The position numbers were made by a program, and so were the translations under genes. Below, in pieces: positions 25,453 through 32,836 of a DNA stretch of 54,623 nucleotides. Origin of the DNA: Algoriphagus sp. (lineage in GTDB: Bacteria > Bacteroidota > Bacteroidia > Cytophagales > Cyclobacteriaceae); NCBI GenBank assembly GCA_023653075.1, contig JAMNXQ010000009.1, forward strand, positions 1 through 54,623. The letters run 5' to 3'. Each line of letters begins with the position of its first letter. Position 1 is the first letter of the stretch. Under the pieces are notes generated by a model. The model worked only from the letters and a program-made list of their open reading frames with translations, ran no database searches and had not been told where the DNA came from.

Positions 25453-26709
25453 TCAATCATTTAATTCTTTAAAAATACATTGAGCCTTTTTTATCATCCC
25501 AATCACAAAATCAATTGGATTGTCCTTTAACTGCCAAAATTCATCCTGCTTCTTTTGATTTTCTAGCCTAATAGAAATAAACCCTTCTAAACTTCTTGGG
25601 GTACTTAAATCAGAGACAATTTTAGAAATAATCTTGTCCTCCTCTAATAACACATAACCACTTTCATTAAAAAAAGTAGGACTCTGGGCTAATTTTGTTG
25701 CAAATTTATTTTTTCTTCGACTTCGTAATTCTGCTAAATCAGAATTATTTAAATTCTTGCTTCCAGAGTTTCCTGCTAAAGCCAATTTGACAGCATACCC
25801 TTGAAATTGAAGAATGGAGGTATACTTTTTGTCATCTATGGTGATTTCATCAAAAAAGAAATCAAGTAAAGCTGTTCCATGAGTCTCCCCTATGCTATAC
25901 TCAAAATTAAAACCTCTACTATATATTGACTTTACAAGATTGCTATAGAACCATTTTTGTAATAAAGTTTCCATTTGTAAATTCTTTATATACCAAGAAG
26001 CTGTATTTTCTTGACTTCTCAGATTCAATAATTGACTTTTTGTCTTTTTCCCTTCAGAAAACACAAAACTATACTCCTTAGGACTTTTAATAAAAGAATC
26101 TGCCGTACTAGACAAATTATTAATTGTTTGAAGGTATGATTCAACAAAAGAATAATCTGTATGCTCAACGGCACTTTTTTTATTAATGTGTTTTTTTATT
26201 ACGCCCTGTAGTTTAGAATAATTAATACGGTTCCAATAATTAAAACCATTAGGTTCTTCTTCGATTAATGATAGATAAATATAAAAAGGCTGTTTTTCAC
26301 CATCTAAGCGCATAGATGGTGTTAAATCAAGACAAAAATTTTTGGTGTAACAGTGTTCCTCTATTTTCTTAGCATCCTCTATAGTTTTTGCAGTGATATA
26401 CTCGTATTTTAAAAGTTGATTACTATGTTGTGATGACTTTATCTTGTTTTCAATCACTATTCGCCAATCATCTCCTTCAATTAGAATATCAATGTCTTTT
26501 ACTTCAACATCAACTTTTTTAATGGTTTTGAAATCATACTTTATGATTTCTACATTAAAACAAAGTTCATTAAGTATGGCGCTCTTTTCTTCAGGGTTAA
26601 AAACATTACAGTATTCTGAAAAAATCCACCCTATTGTTTGTGAATGTACTTTCTCAGAATCTGCAGCTGAAATAAATTCGAAAAAGCCTTTTTTAAATTG
26701 AGCCTCCAT
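25453..26709 (-). CDS. PD-(D/E)XK nuclease family protein
   Basis: A 418-residue protein with a PD-(D/E)XK-type site in its N-terminal domain: VKDIDILIEGDDWRIVIENKI, with Asp74 and the Glu87-Asn-Lys89 motif, followed by SSQHSNQLLKY. This matches the PF14281-like PD-(D/E)XK group, usually of unknown target and often on mobile or defence islands. The C-terminal two thirds are not recognisable. The gene is strikingly AT-rich compared with the housekeeping genes, suggesting horizontal acquisition. It could be in one transcript with the SLOG gene downstream. Confidence 0.75.
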   Translation of the reverse strand: MEAQFKKGFFEFISAADSEKVHSQTIGWIFSEYCNVFNPEEKSAILNELCFNVEIIKYDFKTIKKVDVEVKDIDILIEGDDWRIVIENKIKSSQHSNQLLKYEYITAKTIEDAKKIEEHCYTKNFCLDLTPSMRLDGEKQPFYIYLSLIEEEPNGFNYWNRINYSKLQGVIKKHINKKSAVEHTDYSFVESYLQTINNLSSTADSFIKSPKEYSFVFSEGKKTKSQLLNLRSQENTASWYIKNLQMETLLQKWFYSNLVKSIYSRGFNFEYSIGETHGTALLDFFFDEITIDDKKYTSILQFQGYAVKLALAGNSGSKNLNNSDLAELRSRRKNKFATKLAQSPTFFNESGYVLLEEDKIISKIVSDLSTPRSLEGFISIRLENQKKQDEFWQLKDNPIDFVIGMIKKAQCIFKELND

Positions 26710-26951
26710 AATTTAATAATTTAAGAACGAGATAAATAAAATGAATTAAGTCTAACCATACAAGATTTCAGAGAATTCAAAATAGACAAAATATATTTTT
26801 GACTAAAATGTGCTTTCAAATCAATCAAAAACTAAATCTTAATTCACCTTGAGTTTTAGTTTTATTAACCTTTTTTTTCAAGAAAATTCGAATGGGGCAT
26901 AAACTAAAAAAGTCCCTTATGGGTCCTTTTTATGTAAGAAAATTGTTGATT
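26710..26951. other. AT-rich non-coding gap upstream of the nuclease gene
   Basis: No convincing gene or RNA is seen. It is strongly AT-rich, like the nuclease gene, and continues as the accessory region to the small ORF at 26952-27089. Confidence 0.4.
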
Positions 26952-27089
26952 TCAGGCAACAAATGAATCCTTCAGACTTAGAAAAACCTCGTTGTCATTT
27001 ATCTCTTCGACTGATACAACCTTAATCCCGTTGGATGCTTTGAGAGAACTTATAATCTCTGCGTACTTATTCAATAATTGATTTGACAT
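26952..27089 (-). CDS. Possible 45-residue small protein with a strong ribosome binding site
   Basis: A small frame starting MSNQLLNKYAEII and ending LSLKDSFVA, about half of it predicted helix. The ATG is preceded by AGAAAGGAGG with 5 bases spacing, an unusually strong Shine-Dalgarno for this phylum. The same AAAGGAGG bases are one arm of a perfect 8-base inverted repeat (27095-27102 with 27114-27121, loop 11), so the ribosome site could be sequestered. No homologue is recognised; the frame could also be chance. Confidence 0.35.
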   Translation of the reverse strand: MSNQLLNKYAEIISSLKASNGIKVVSVEEINDNEVFLSLKDSFVA

Positions 27090-27176
27090 GTCAACCTCCT
27101 TTCTCTTAAGTATAAAGGAGGATTCCAAAAAGTAAAGGGGCGAGTTTAGATGGAAAAACTATTCAATTGAGGAGTT

Positions 27177-27710
27177 TTACCAATCATCTTCAATTTGAGC
27201 AGAATTAAAATTAAACTTCTCAAAAAGAAATTTATCGATTAAATCGAGTCCGTTTAAAACTGTTTTATTGGTCGTTAATTCTGTTCCTTTATTTTTAGTA
27301 ACTAAACTATTAAAAATGTAAGTGCCAATAAGCAAGTCATCACCTTTGGTTTCAATATCGGTTAATAAAACACGATACCGATTGTCCTTAACTTGAATTG
27401 TAAGTATTGCGTTCATGGGGAAATTTAATGCAGTCCAAGTAGTCATGGACTTACCCCCAAATTTTTTATAATCTATCATTAACCCTTCAATCCTGCCAGT
27501 AAACACGGATCCATTAAAATTCATGTCTCTTAAACCAGAAACTGAAGGTAATCTGCTATTTAATTTTTCAATCAACTGATCTTCAGACACCCCATCAACA
27601 TCATAAATTCTTTGATATTGAATACTTCCACTCTCTAAGTGAAAGTTCGAAACCTGCGCTTCAACAAAAAAAGGGAGGAGAAAAAAAAGGGAAAAAGATA
27701 ATCTTCTCAT
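27177..27710 (-). CDS. Exported DUF4468-like protein
   Basis: A 177-residue protein with a clear signal peptide (MRRLSFSLFFLLPFFVEAQ). The mature part begins with a strand, then YDVDGVSEDQLIEKLNSRL, a pattern like the DUF4468 (TBP-like fold) domain of Bacteroidota, followed by strands with FTGRIEGLMIDYKKFG and LTIQVKDNRYRVLLTDIE. Function unknown. The gene is AT-rich like the nuclease next door and stands alone. Confidence 0.6.
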   Translation of the reverse strand: MRRLSFSLFFLLPFFVEAQVSNFHLESGSIQYQRIYDVDGVSEDQLIEKLNSRLPSVSGLRDMNFNGSVFTGRIEGLMIDYKKFGGKSMTTWTALNFPMNAILTIQVKDNRYRVLLTDIETKGDDLLIGTYIFNSLVTKNKGTELTTNKTVLNGLDLIDKFLFEKFNFNSAQIEDDW

Positions 27711-28170
27711 AGTCTTGCTTTTAGAAAATGGGGGCGATTTGTGTTGAAAGATAATTCAGAATTTTGAGTTTATTATTACTACCTATCACAAGCCATAATT
27801 TTTATACCAATTTGAAATGAAATAATGGATTTTTTACCTTTTTATGATTCTCAGAAGGGATTACCTTCAGATCCCTATTGAAGTTTAATTTACTCACTAA
27901 AATTTGGAAGAAAATGTAGAGACTAAATCGGGGTTTAATTTGCAAATCCCTTCCCCTCTTTTCCAGATTTTTTTGCAAATTTTTTGCAAGTGGATTTGAC
28001 GAACGAAAAAAGGTCTAAAAATTTGAAGAATTAGGGAAGGTTTTAACTCGAAAAAACACACCGAAATAATCCAAATTTTTTGAATTGAAAAAATCAAAAA
28101 ACATCAAAATTTGAGTTTTTAAGAGGTTTTTTGATTGATTTCGCTAAATAATCCTTACGGTTTTTGAGAC
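27711..28170. other. AT-rich non-coding gap before the tRNA locus
   Basis: 460 bases with no supported gene. Two close copies of a TTTTTTGCAA-type run lie near 27968-27990. A short open frame on the minus strand here is low complexity (Phe, Lys, Ile) and was not called. Confidence 0.4.
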
Positions 28171-28196
28171 AAAAAAAATCCCGAAAAAATCGGGAT
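28171..28196 (-). terminator. Terminator after the decayed tRNA
   Basis: On the minus strand, ATCCCGA and TCGGGAT form a 7-base stem around TTTT, followed by eight T. It has the same position relative to the tRNA body as the terminator after the intact tRNA-Val. Confidence 0.8.
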
Positions 28197-28202
28197 TTGA
28201 TG

Positions 28203-28277
28203 TGGGAGTTGAGGGATTCGAACCCCCGACCCTCCCGATTGCATCGGGATGCTCTGAACCAGCTGAGCTAAACTTTT
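28203..28277 (-). pseudogene. tRNA pseudogene: tRNA-Val body with a GCA anticodon and broken acceptor stem
   Basis: 75 bases that match the intact tRNA-Val (28658-28732) in D arm, variable region, T arm and 3' acceptor strand. The first three acceptor bases are AAA instead of GGG, so three acceptor pairs are lost. The anticodon arm is TCCCG-ATGCAAT-CGGGA, which would read GCA (Cys), unlike the rest of the molecule. The GIY-YIG gene runs into its 5' end and uses its TAG (tRNA positions 8-10) as stop codon. Confidence 0.75.
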
Positions 28278-28522
28278 CTCACAATCAACTCCATTAGTTT
28301 TTTTCTGGATTTCCAGGATTTGACTTCTCTTTCTCTTTTATAGGCTGTTGATCTTTCTGGAAAAGATTCAAAATACACCACCTCCCAATCAACATTAACC
28401 CCAGTAAATCCTTTATGATTGGAATTGTGCTTTCTTAATCGTTCAGATAAATCATCGCAGGTATGCCCTACGTAAAACGCGTTCCTGGAAGCGGAAAAAA
28501 GAATGTAGAACGAACAACACAT
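28268..28522 (-). CDS. GIY-YIG nuclease family protein
   Basis: An 84-residue single-domain GIY-YIG protein, from the ATG at 28522; a longer frame to 28570 would add a hydrophobic leader derived from flanking repeat sequence. Motifs are FYILFSASRNAFYVGHT (the GIY and YIG strands), LSERLRKHN with the catalytic Arg, and the C-terminal EREVKSWKSRKKLMELI typical of UvrC-N-like stand-alone domains. Its last codons GTT TAG lie inside a decayed tRNA, so the gene appears inserted in a tandem tRNA locus. Small proteins like this are common in Bacteroidota; substrate unknown. Confidence 0.82.
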   Translation of the reverse strand: MCCSFYILFSASRNAFYVGHTCDDLSERLRKHNSNHKGFTGVNVDWEVVYFESFPERSTAYKREREVKSWKSRKKLMELIVRKV

Positions 28523-28544
28523 AAATGATAAAAAAATTGAGACA

Positions 28545-28612
28545 AAAAAACCCGAATCACTTCGAGACACGATGTAGGAGTTGATCCCGTAGAATTACGG
28601 GAGAATCCCCGA
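28545..28612 (-). pseudogene. Degenerate tRNA 3' fragment and terminator remnant
   Basis: The stretch beginning AAAAAACCCGAATCACTTCG and ending with GATGTAGGAGTTGA parallels the terminator-plus-3'-acceptor region of the intact tRNA-Val (28621-28669) with scattered changes. It is then interrupted by a CCCGTAGAATTACGGG hairpin before a GAATCCCCGAAC remnant of the T arm. It marks a third, mostly lost tRNA copy on the other side of the GIY-YIG gene. Confidence 0.6.
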
Positions 28613-28620
28613 ACCGATAG

Positions 28621-28652
28621 AAAACAAAAAAACCTCGAATTTCTTCGAGGTT
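28621..28652 (-). terminator. Terminator after tRNA-Val
   Basis: On the minus strand, AACCTCGAA and TTCGAGGTT form a 9-base stem with a short loop, followed by a run of seven T. Confidence 0.82.
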
Positions 28653-28657
28653 TGATG

Positions 28658-28732
28658 TGGGAGTTGAGGGATTCGAACCCCCGACCCTCTGCTTGTAAGG
28701 CAGATGCTCTGAACCAGCTGAGCTAAACTCCC
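28658..28732 (-). tRNA. tRNA-Val (anticodon TAC)
   Basis: A 75-nt cloverleaf. Acceptor stem GGGAGTT/AACTCCC, D arm GCTC...GAGC, anticodon arm TCTGC-CTTACAA-GCAGA with anticodon TAC, variable GGGTC, T arm GGGGG-TTCGAAT-CCCTC, discriminator A. The CCA end is not encoded. All stems are fully paired. Confidence 0.97.
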
Positions 28733-28758
28733 CTAGACTTTCTTTTAAGAAGGGATTG

Positions 28759-28787
28759 CAAAGGTAACCTGAATCAGATTTTATGCA
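28759..28787 (-). promoter_or_regulatory. Promoter of tRNA-Val
   Basis: On the minus strand, TTG is followed after about 19 bases by TACCTTTG, matching the Bacteroidota TTTG/TAnnTTTG promoter. The -7 element lies 27 bases upstream of the tRNA 5' end. Confidence 0.7.
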
Positions 28788-28977
28788 ATACCCTTCCCTG
28801 TTTTTTTTCTACGTTTCCATTTAAATTATTGAAAATGAGAAGAAAAAAGAAATCACTACTCCAAATTCACCACCACTCCTCCGGTAAACCCACCTCCTGA
28901 CATCTTACCTCACCCATTTTTCTAACTTTTTTTTAAAGCAGTTTTCTCACTATTTTCAACACAAATAAGAACATCAC

Positions 28978-30933
28978 ATGAAAAGAATACTCCAACTAGG
29001 CGGACTTTTGTCCCTCTTTATTCTGAATGCTCCTTCCCCTACTTTTTCACAACAAGGAAAGGACAACAACCAAAAAAACTTCACCGAAGTCATCGACCGC
29101 AGAGGAAACAGCTACCGCTCTGCCTCAGGCAAGCCCGGGGAAGCCTACTGGCAAAATGCCGCAGACTACCAAATCGAAGTTGCACTGGATGAAGCCAATC
29201 ACAGCCTTTCCGGCAAGGTGAGCATCACCTACACCAACAACAGCCCAGAAGCCTTGGACTTCATCTGGCTCCAACTGGAGCAAAATCGATTTACCTCTAC
29301 CTCACGCGGAACCCTCACCACTCCCGTGCAGGGCAATCGATACAATGGAGACGTGGACGGTGGCTACCAAATTGCCAATGTGCAGTCCAAAGTAGGTCCA
29401 AAAGGTGTCAACTCAAGCAAACACCTCATCGACGACACCCGCATGCAGGTGTGGTTTGCTGAACCGATCCCCGCCAAAGGTGGAAAAGCAACCGTCTCCA
29501 TGGACTTTTCCTTCAAAGTACCTCAAAAAGGTATGGACCGCATGGGACGACTGAAAGTGAAAGACGGCTGGATCTATGCCTTTGCGCAGTGGTATCCCAA
29601 AGTGGCTGTCTTTGACGAAACCGAAGGATGGAATATCGAGCCCTACTTAGGTGCCGGTGAATTCTACTTGGAGTATGGCAACTTTGACTACAAGGTTACG
29701 GTACCTTACAACCACATCGTCGTGGGATCAGGCAAATTGATGAACCCCACCGAAGTACTGAGCAAGGAATTGCAAACCCGCTATGCGAAAGCCGCACAAA
29801 GCGAAGAAACAGTCTACTTAGTGTCTCCTGAAGAAATCAAAAACACCGCACTCACCCGTCCCAAGCAGAGCGGCATGGTGACCTGGCATTTCCGCATTCA
29901 AAATGCACGCGACGTGGCCTTCGGTACCTCAGACTCTTTTATCTGGGATGCTTCACGAATCAACCTGCCTAGCGGCAAAAAGGCCCTCGCACAGTCTGCC
30001 TACCCCATCGAAAGCAATGGACAAGATGCCTGGACCCGATCTACAGAATACAGCAAGGCGTCCATCGAATACTACTCCAAGCAATGGTATGAATTCCCTT
30101 ACGAAACTGCGACTAACGTGGCTGCAGAAATCGGCGGTATGGAATACCCAGGACTCAACTTCTGCCACTACCAATCCAAAGGAGAATCCCTTTGGGGCGT
30201 GACCGACCACGAGTTTGGACACAACTGGTTTCCAATGATCGTCGGCACCAACGAGCGCCGCTACGCTTGGATGGACGAAGGCTTCAATACCTTTATCAAC
30301 CACTACAGTTCCAACGCCTTCAATAAGGGAGAATACCCTTCTACCCTACAGCAAACCCGCAACTTCAACAACTACTTCACCAGTGACAACCGGGAAGGAA
30401 TTGACAACTATCCAGATGTGGTAGATACCCGCAACCTGGGTATGGTCGCTTACATGAAGCCAGCTGTTGGTTTGGTGATGCTTCGCGAATACATTCTCGG
30501 CCCAGAGCGCTTTGACAATGCATTCCGTTCGTACATCAAAACCTGGGCATTCAAGCACCCGCAGCCAGGTGACTTCTTCAATCATATGGAAAATGTGGCC
30601 GGCGAGAACTTATCTTGGTTCTGGAAGGGTTGGTTTTATGGCAATGGCAACATTGACCTCGGCATCAACTCCGTACAGCCTTATGGCGAAAATCACGTCA
30701 TCAGCCTAGTGAATAAAGGAGACTTCCCGATGCCAGTTACCCTTGAAATCATCTACGCAGACAATGCAACCGAGCGGGTAAACCTACCCGTGGAAATCTG
30801 GCAACGTGGAGACACTTGGACCTACCTCCACAAAGGAAGCAAGAAGATCAAGCAGGTGGTCATCGATCCAGACAAGGTCACTACAGACATCAACTTAGGC
30901 AACGACAGCTGGCCTGTCCAAATCTATAAGTAA
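28978..30933 (+). CDS. M1 family metallopeptidase (exported)
   Basis: A 651-residue zinc aminopeptidase-type protein with a signal peptide (cleavage near TFSQ). The gluzincin site is HEFGHNWFP, with His411, Glu412 and His415, and the third ligand Glu434 in WMDEGF, giving HExxH-x18-E. The GGMEYPG segment upstream corresponds to the GxMEN exopeptidase motif. The N-terminal beta domain spans about residues 45-300. It probably degrades peptides in the periplasm. A single-gene transcript with its own terminator. Confidence 0.93.
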   Translation: MKRILQLGGLLSLFILNAPSPTFSQQGKDNNQKNFTEVIDRRGNSYRSASGKPGEAYWQNAADYQIEVALDEANHSLSGKVSITYTNNSPEALDFIWLQLEQNRFTSTSRGTLTTPVQGNRYNGDVDGGYQIANVQSKVGPKGVNSSKHLIDDTRMQVWFAEPIPAKGGKATVSMDFSFKVPQKGMDRMGRLKVKDGWIYAFAQWYPKVAVFDETEGWNIEPYLGAGEFYLEYGNFDYKVTVPYNHIVVGSGKLMNPTEVLSKELQTRYAKAAQSEETVYLVSPEEIKNTALTRPKQSGMVTWHFRIQNARDVAFGTSDSFIWDASRINLPSGKKALAQSAYPIESNGQDAWTRSTEYSKASIEYYSKQWYEFPYETATNVAAEIGGMEYPGLNFCHYQSKGESLWGVTDHEFGHNWFPMIVGTNERRYAWMDEGFNTFINHYSSNAFNKGEYPSTLQQTRNFNNYFTSDNREGIDNYPDVVDTRNLGMVAYMKPAVGLVMLREYILGPERFDNAFRSYIKTWAFKHPQPGDFFNHMENVAGENLSWFWKGWFYGNGNIDLGINSVQPYGENHVISLVNKGDFPMPVTLEIIYADNATERVNLPVEIWQRGDTWTYLHKGSKKIKQVVIDPDKVTTDINLGNDSWPVQIYK

Positions 30934-30939
30934 GCAAAA

Positions 30940-30970
30940 AAGGTCCCGCACGTGCGGGACCTTTCTTTTT
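30940..30970 (+). terminator. Terminator after the M1 peptidase gene
   Basis: Perfect 20-base palindrome GGTCCCGCACGTGCGGGACC with A-rich upstream and a T-rich tail. Confidence 0.9.
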
Positions 30971-31014
30971 CATCGTATTTTATACTGGATCCGCCATAAA
31001 GCCATTTCCCTTAG

Positions 31015-31071
31015 AATAAAGATTGAAGCTTAATTCAATGGGCTGTGGACCGTGGACTGTCAACCGTTAGC
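31015..31071 (+). repeat. Dispersed intergenic repeat, copy a
   Basis: Starts AATAAAGATTGAAG and continues with GGGCTGTGGACCGTGGACTG. The same order of blocks recurs on the opposite strand at 37681-37738, and shorter pieces occur at 37828-37861 and 37908-37947. It fills the gap between the peptidase terminator and the lyase gene end. Confidence 0.75.
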
Positions 31072-31076
31072 GAATA

Positions 31077-32180
31077 TTATCCTAACGCCTCCTTCATGTC
31101 GTCAATCAAATCATCGATATGCTCTAGGCCTACAGATACACGGAGTAGATTATCGGGAGTAGTCGTATTTGGACCCTCCACAGCAGCCCTGCGCTCGATC
31201 AAACTTTCTACCCCGCCCAGACTCGTCGCATTGGCGAAGAATCGAAGTTTGGATACCAAGCGATCTGCCGCTGCCGCTCCACCTTTTACCGTGAAGGAAA
31301 CCATCCCTCCAAAGCCATGCATTTGCTTGGCTGCCACCGCGTGGTTGGGATGGGTAGCCAATCCTGGGTAGTATACTTTTTCCACTTGAGCATGGGAAAC
31401 TAGAAATTCCGCCAAGGCCTTGGCATTGCTTGCATGTCCTTTCATTCGGTAGGCCAGCGTACGGATACTGCGTGTCAAATAATAGCAGTCTGTAGGAGAA
31501 GGAACTGCGCCGCCGATGCGCTGCACATTCCTGATTTTTTCCCAGAAGGCATCTTTTTTTGCCGTGACCAAGGCTCCTCCGAGGATATCGGAATGCCCCC
31601 CAAAATACTTGGTGCTGCTATGCATGACCAAGTCTGCTCCCAAGTCGATGGGGTTTTGAAATACCGGTGTAGCAAAGGTATTGTCACAAGCCAAAATCGC
31701 TCCCTTAGCCTTGGCCAAGGCCGAAATCGCACGGATATCGCTCACCTTCAAAAGCGGATTGGACGGGGATTCCACCCAAAAAAGTGCCGTATTGGGACGG
31801 ATGGCATTTTTCACCGCTTCGAGATTGCTCATGTCCACAAAGGTCACCTCGTGAATGCCCGCAAAGAGCTGCACCATGGAATTGTGGAGTCCATGGTACA
31901 TGTCGTCCGGAGCCACGATATGGGATCCTGGAGCAAGGGCTTGGTAAACGGCAGTACCGGCAGCATTTCCTGAAGAAAAGGCTGCTGCATCTTCACCCTT
32001 TTCCATGGCTGCCAAGACCTGTTCCAAGGAATGTCGGTTGGGATTGTTGGCACGAGAATAAAGCATCCCTCCTTCGTTTCCATGTTCAAACGTGGTGCTC
32101 AAAGTGATGGGCTGTACCACAGCGCCGTGACTCTCGTGAGTCCCATTGCCGAGGTGAATGGTCAAGGTTTCAAATTTCAT
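31077..32180 (-). CDS. Trans-sulfuration family PLP enzyme (cystathionine gamma-synthase/lyase type)
   Basis: A 367-residue Cys/Met-metabolism PLP enzyme. It has VQPITLSTTFEHG, YSRANNPNRHSLEQ, the FSSGNAAGTAVYQAL glycine-rich block, the D-N-T-F-A-T-P-V-F strand, and HSSTKYFGGHSD with Lys191 as the PLP Schiff base. Family members make or cleave cystathionine, or eliminate H2S or methanethiol; sequence alone does not decide which. It is about 15-30 residues shorter than typical members but has complete motifs. It is the only sulfur-amino-acid gene in the window. Confidence 0.88.
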   Translation of the reverse strand: MKFETLTIHLGNGTHESHGAVVQPITLSTTFEHGNEGGMLYSRANNPNRHSLEQVLAAMEKGEDAAAFSSGNAAGTAVYQALAPGSHIVAPDDMYHGLHNSMVQLFAGIHEVTFVDMSNLEAVKNAIRPNTALFWVESPSNPLLKVSDIRAISALAKAKGAILACDNTFATPVFQNPIDLGADLVMHSSTKYFGGHSDILGGALVTAKKDAFWEKIRNVQRIGGAVPSPTDCYYLTRSIRTLAYRMKGHASNAKALAEFLVSHAQVEKVYYPGLATHPNHAVAAKQMHGFGGMVSFTVKGGAAAADRLVSKLRFFANATSLGGVESLIERRAAVEGPNTTTPDNLLRVSVGLEHIDDLIDDMKEALG

Positions 32181-32239
32181 AAGTACAAGTTCAACTGCAA
32201 CAAGTTAGAAAAGTCTAGGACAGGAGGAAAATCCTTCCT

Positions 32240-32269
32240 AAAAAAAAGCCCTGCGTTTTCGCAAGGCTT
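32240..32269 (-). terminator. Terminator after the DUF4293 gene
   Basis: On the minus strand, AAGCCTTGCG and CGCAGGGCTT form a stem (one G-T pair) around AAAA and are followed by seven more T. Confidence 0.88.
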
Positions 32270-32273
32270 CCAA

Positions 32274-32747
32274 TTAACGAATTCGATCTACCGAACGGAC
32301 CAGCGCCTCATCCTTTTTGATAAAGCGGTTGGCAAGCATGTTCATGACCATGGACACCAATATCGACCAAAATCCAATGCCGTAATCACCGCCGTCTTGA
32401 CCTTGAATGGCTTCATTTACACCGTTGGTAGTCAAAAAGGTCGCTGCTACCAGAGACACCATCACGAGCGAATTGATCATGTTGAGCAAAAGCTGACGAG
32501 AACGAAGTTTGTATTGGAAGATAGAAACCAAAGCCAAAATCGCAGCAAGAGTTGCTAGCGCACCAAGGTACCACTTGGAAGAGGACTGAATCACCTTCCC
32601 ACTTTCGTCCAAGTTGGCCATGAGAAAAGCCGAAAGATTCCAAGAATCCCCTGCGGCACCACCCTGGCTCCAAAGTTGAGTACTCAAGGTGATACCCATG
32701 CCTACTGCAATGAGAAAAAGAAAAATTGTTTGAACGCGCTGAATCAT
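32274..32747 (-). CDS. DUF4293 family membrane protein
   Basis: A 157-residue protein from the ATG at 32747, which gives the usual DUF4293 opening MIQRVQTIFLFLIAVGMG. The 35 residues upstream in the same frame overlap the truA promoter and are not typical. Four hydrophobic segments are visible (about residues 7-25, 60-80, 90-110 and 125-145). Function unknown; the family is restricted to Bacteroidota and often lies next to housekeeping genes. It is divergent from truA, with about 90 bases between start codons. Confidence 0.83.
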   Translation of the reverse strand: MIQRVQTIFLFLIAVGMGITLSTQLWSQGGAAGDSWNLSAFLMANLDESGKVIQSSSKWYLGALATLAAILALVSIFQYKLRSRQLLLNMINSLVMVSLVAATFLTTNGVNEAIQGQDGGDYGIGFWSILVSMVMNMLANRFIKKDEALVRSVDRIR

Positions 32748-32821
32748 ACGGATTATTTTTTCAACAAAGAAAACGGCTTCATCCGGGAATATCAAGTATC
32801 GGTGGATTTCATTCGGAATCG

Positions 32822-32829
32822 TATCTTTG
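32822..32829 (+). promoter_or_regulatory. -7 promoter element of truA
   Basis: TATCTTTG (TAnnTTTG consensus) lies 7 bases before the truA ATG, which would put the transcription start at or next to the start codon. The surrounding CGTATCTTTGCGCC is identical to that before hemE. A clear -33 TTTG is not seen. Confidence 0.6.
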
Positions 32830-32836
32830 CGCCGGC

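Noticed and set aside
27897..28097. 66-residue open frame on the minus strand
   Set aside because: Very Phe/Lys/Ile-rich translation of an AT-rich gap, no recognisable motif, no ribosome site.
28268..28570. 100-residue version of the GIY-YIG protein
   Set aside because: The extra 16 N-terminal residues translate the degenerate tRNA flank; the ATG at 28522 gives a normal domain start.
32181..32239. Riboswitch upstream of the trans-sulfuration gene
   Set aside because: Only 59 bases to the terminator of the next gene, with no SAM- or cobalamin-like conserved structure.
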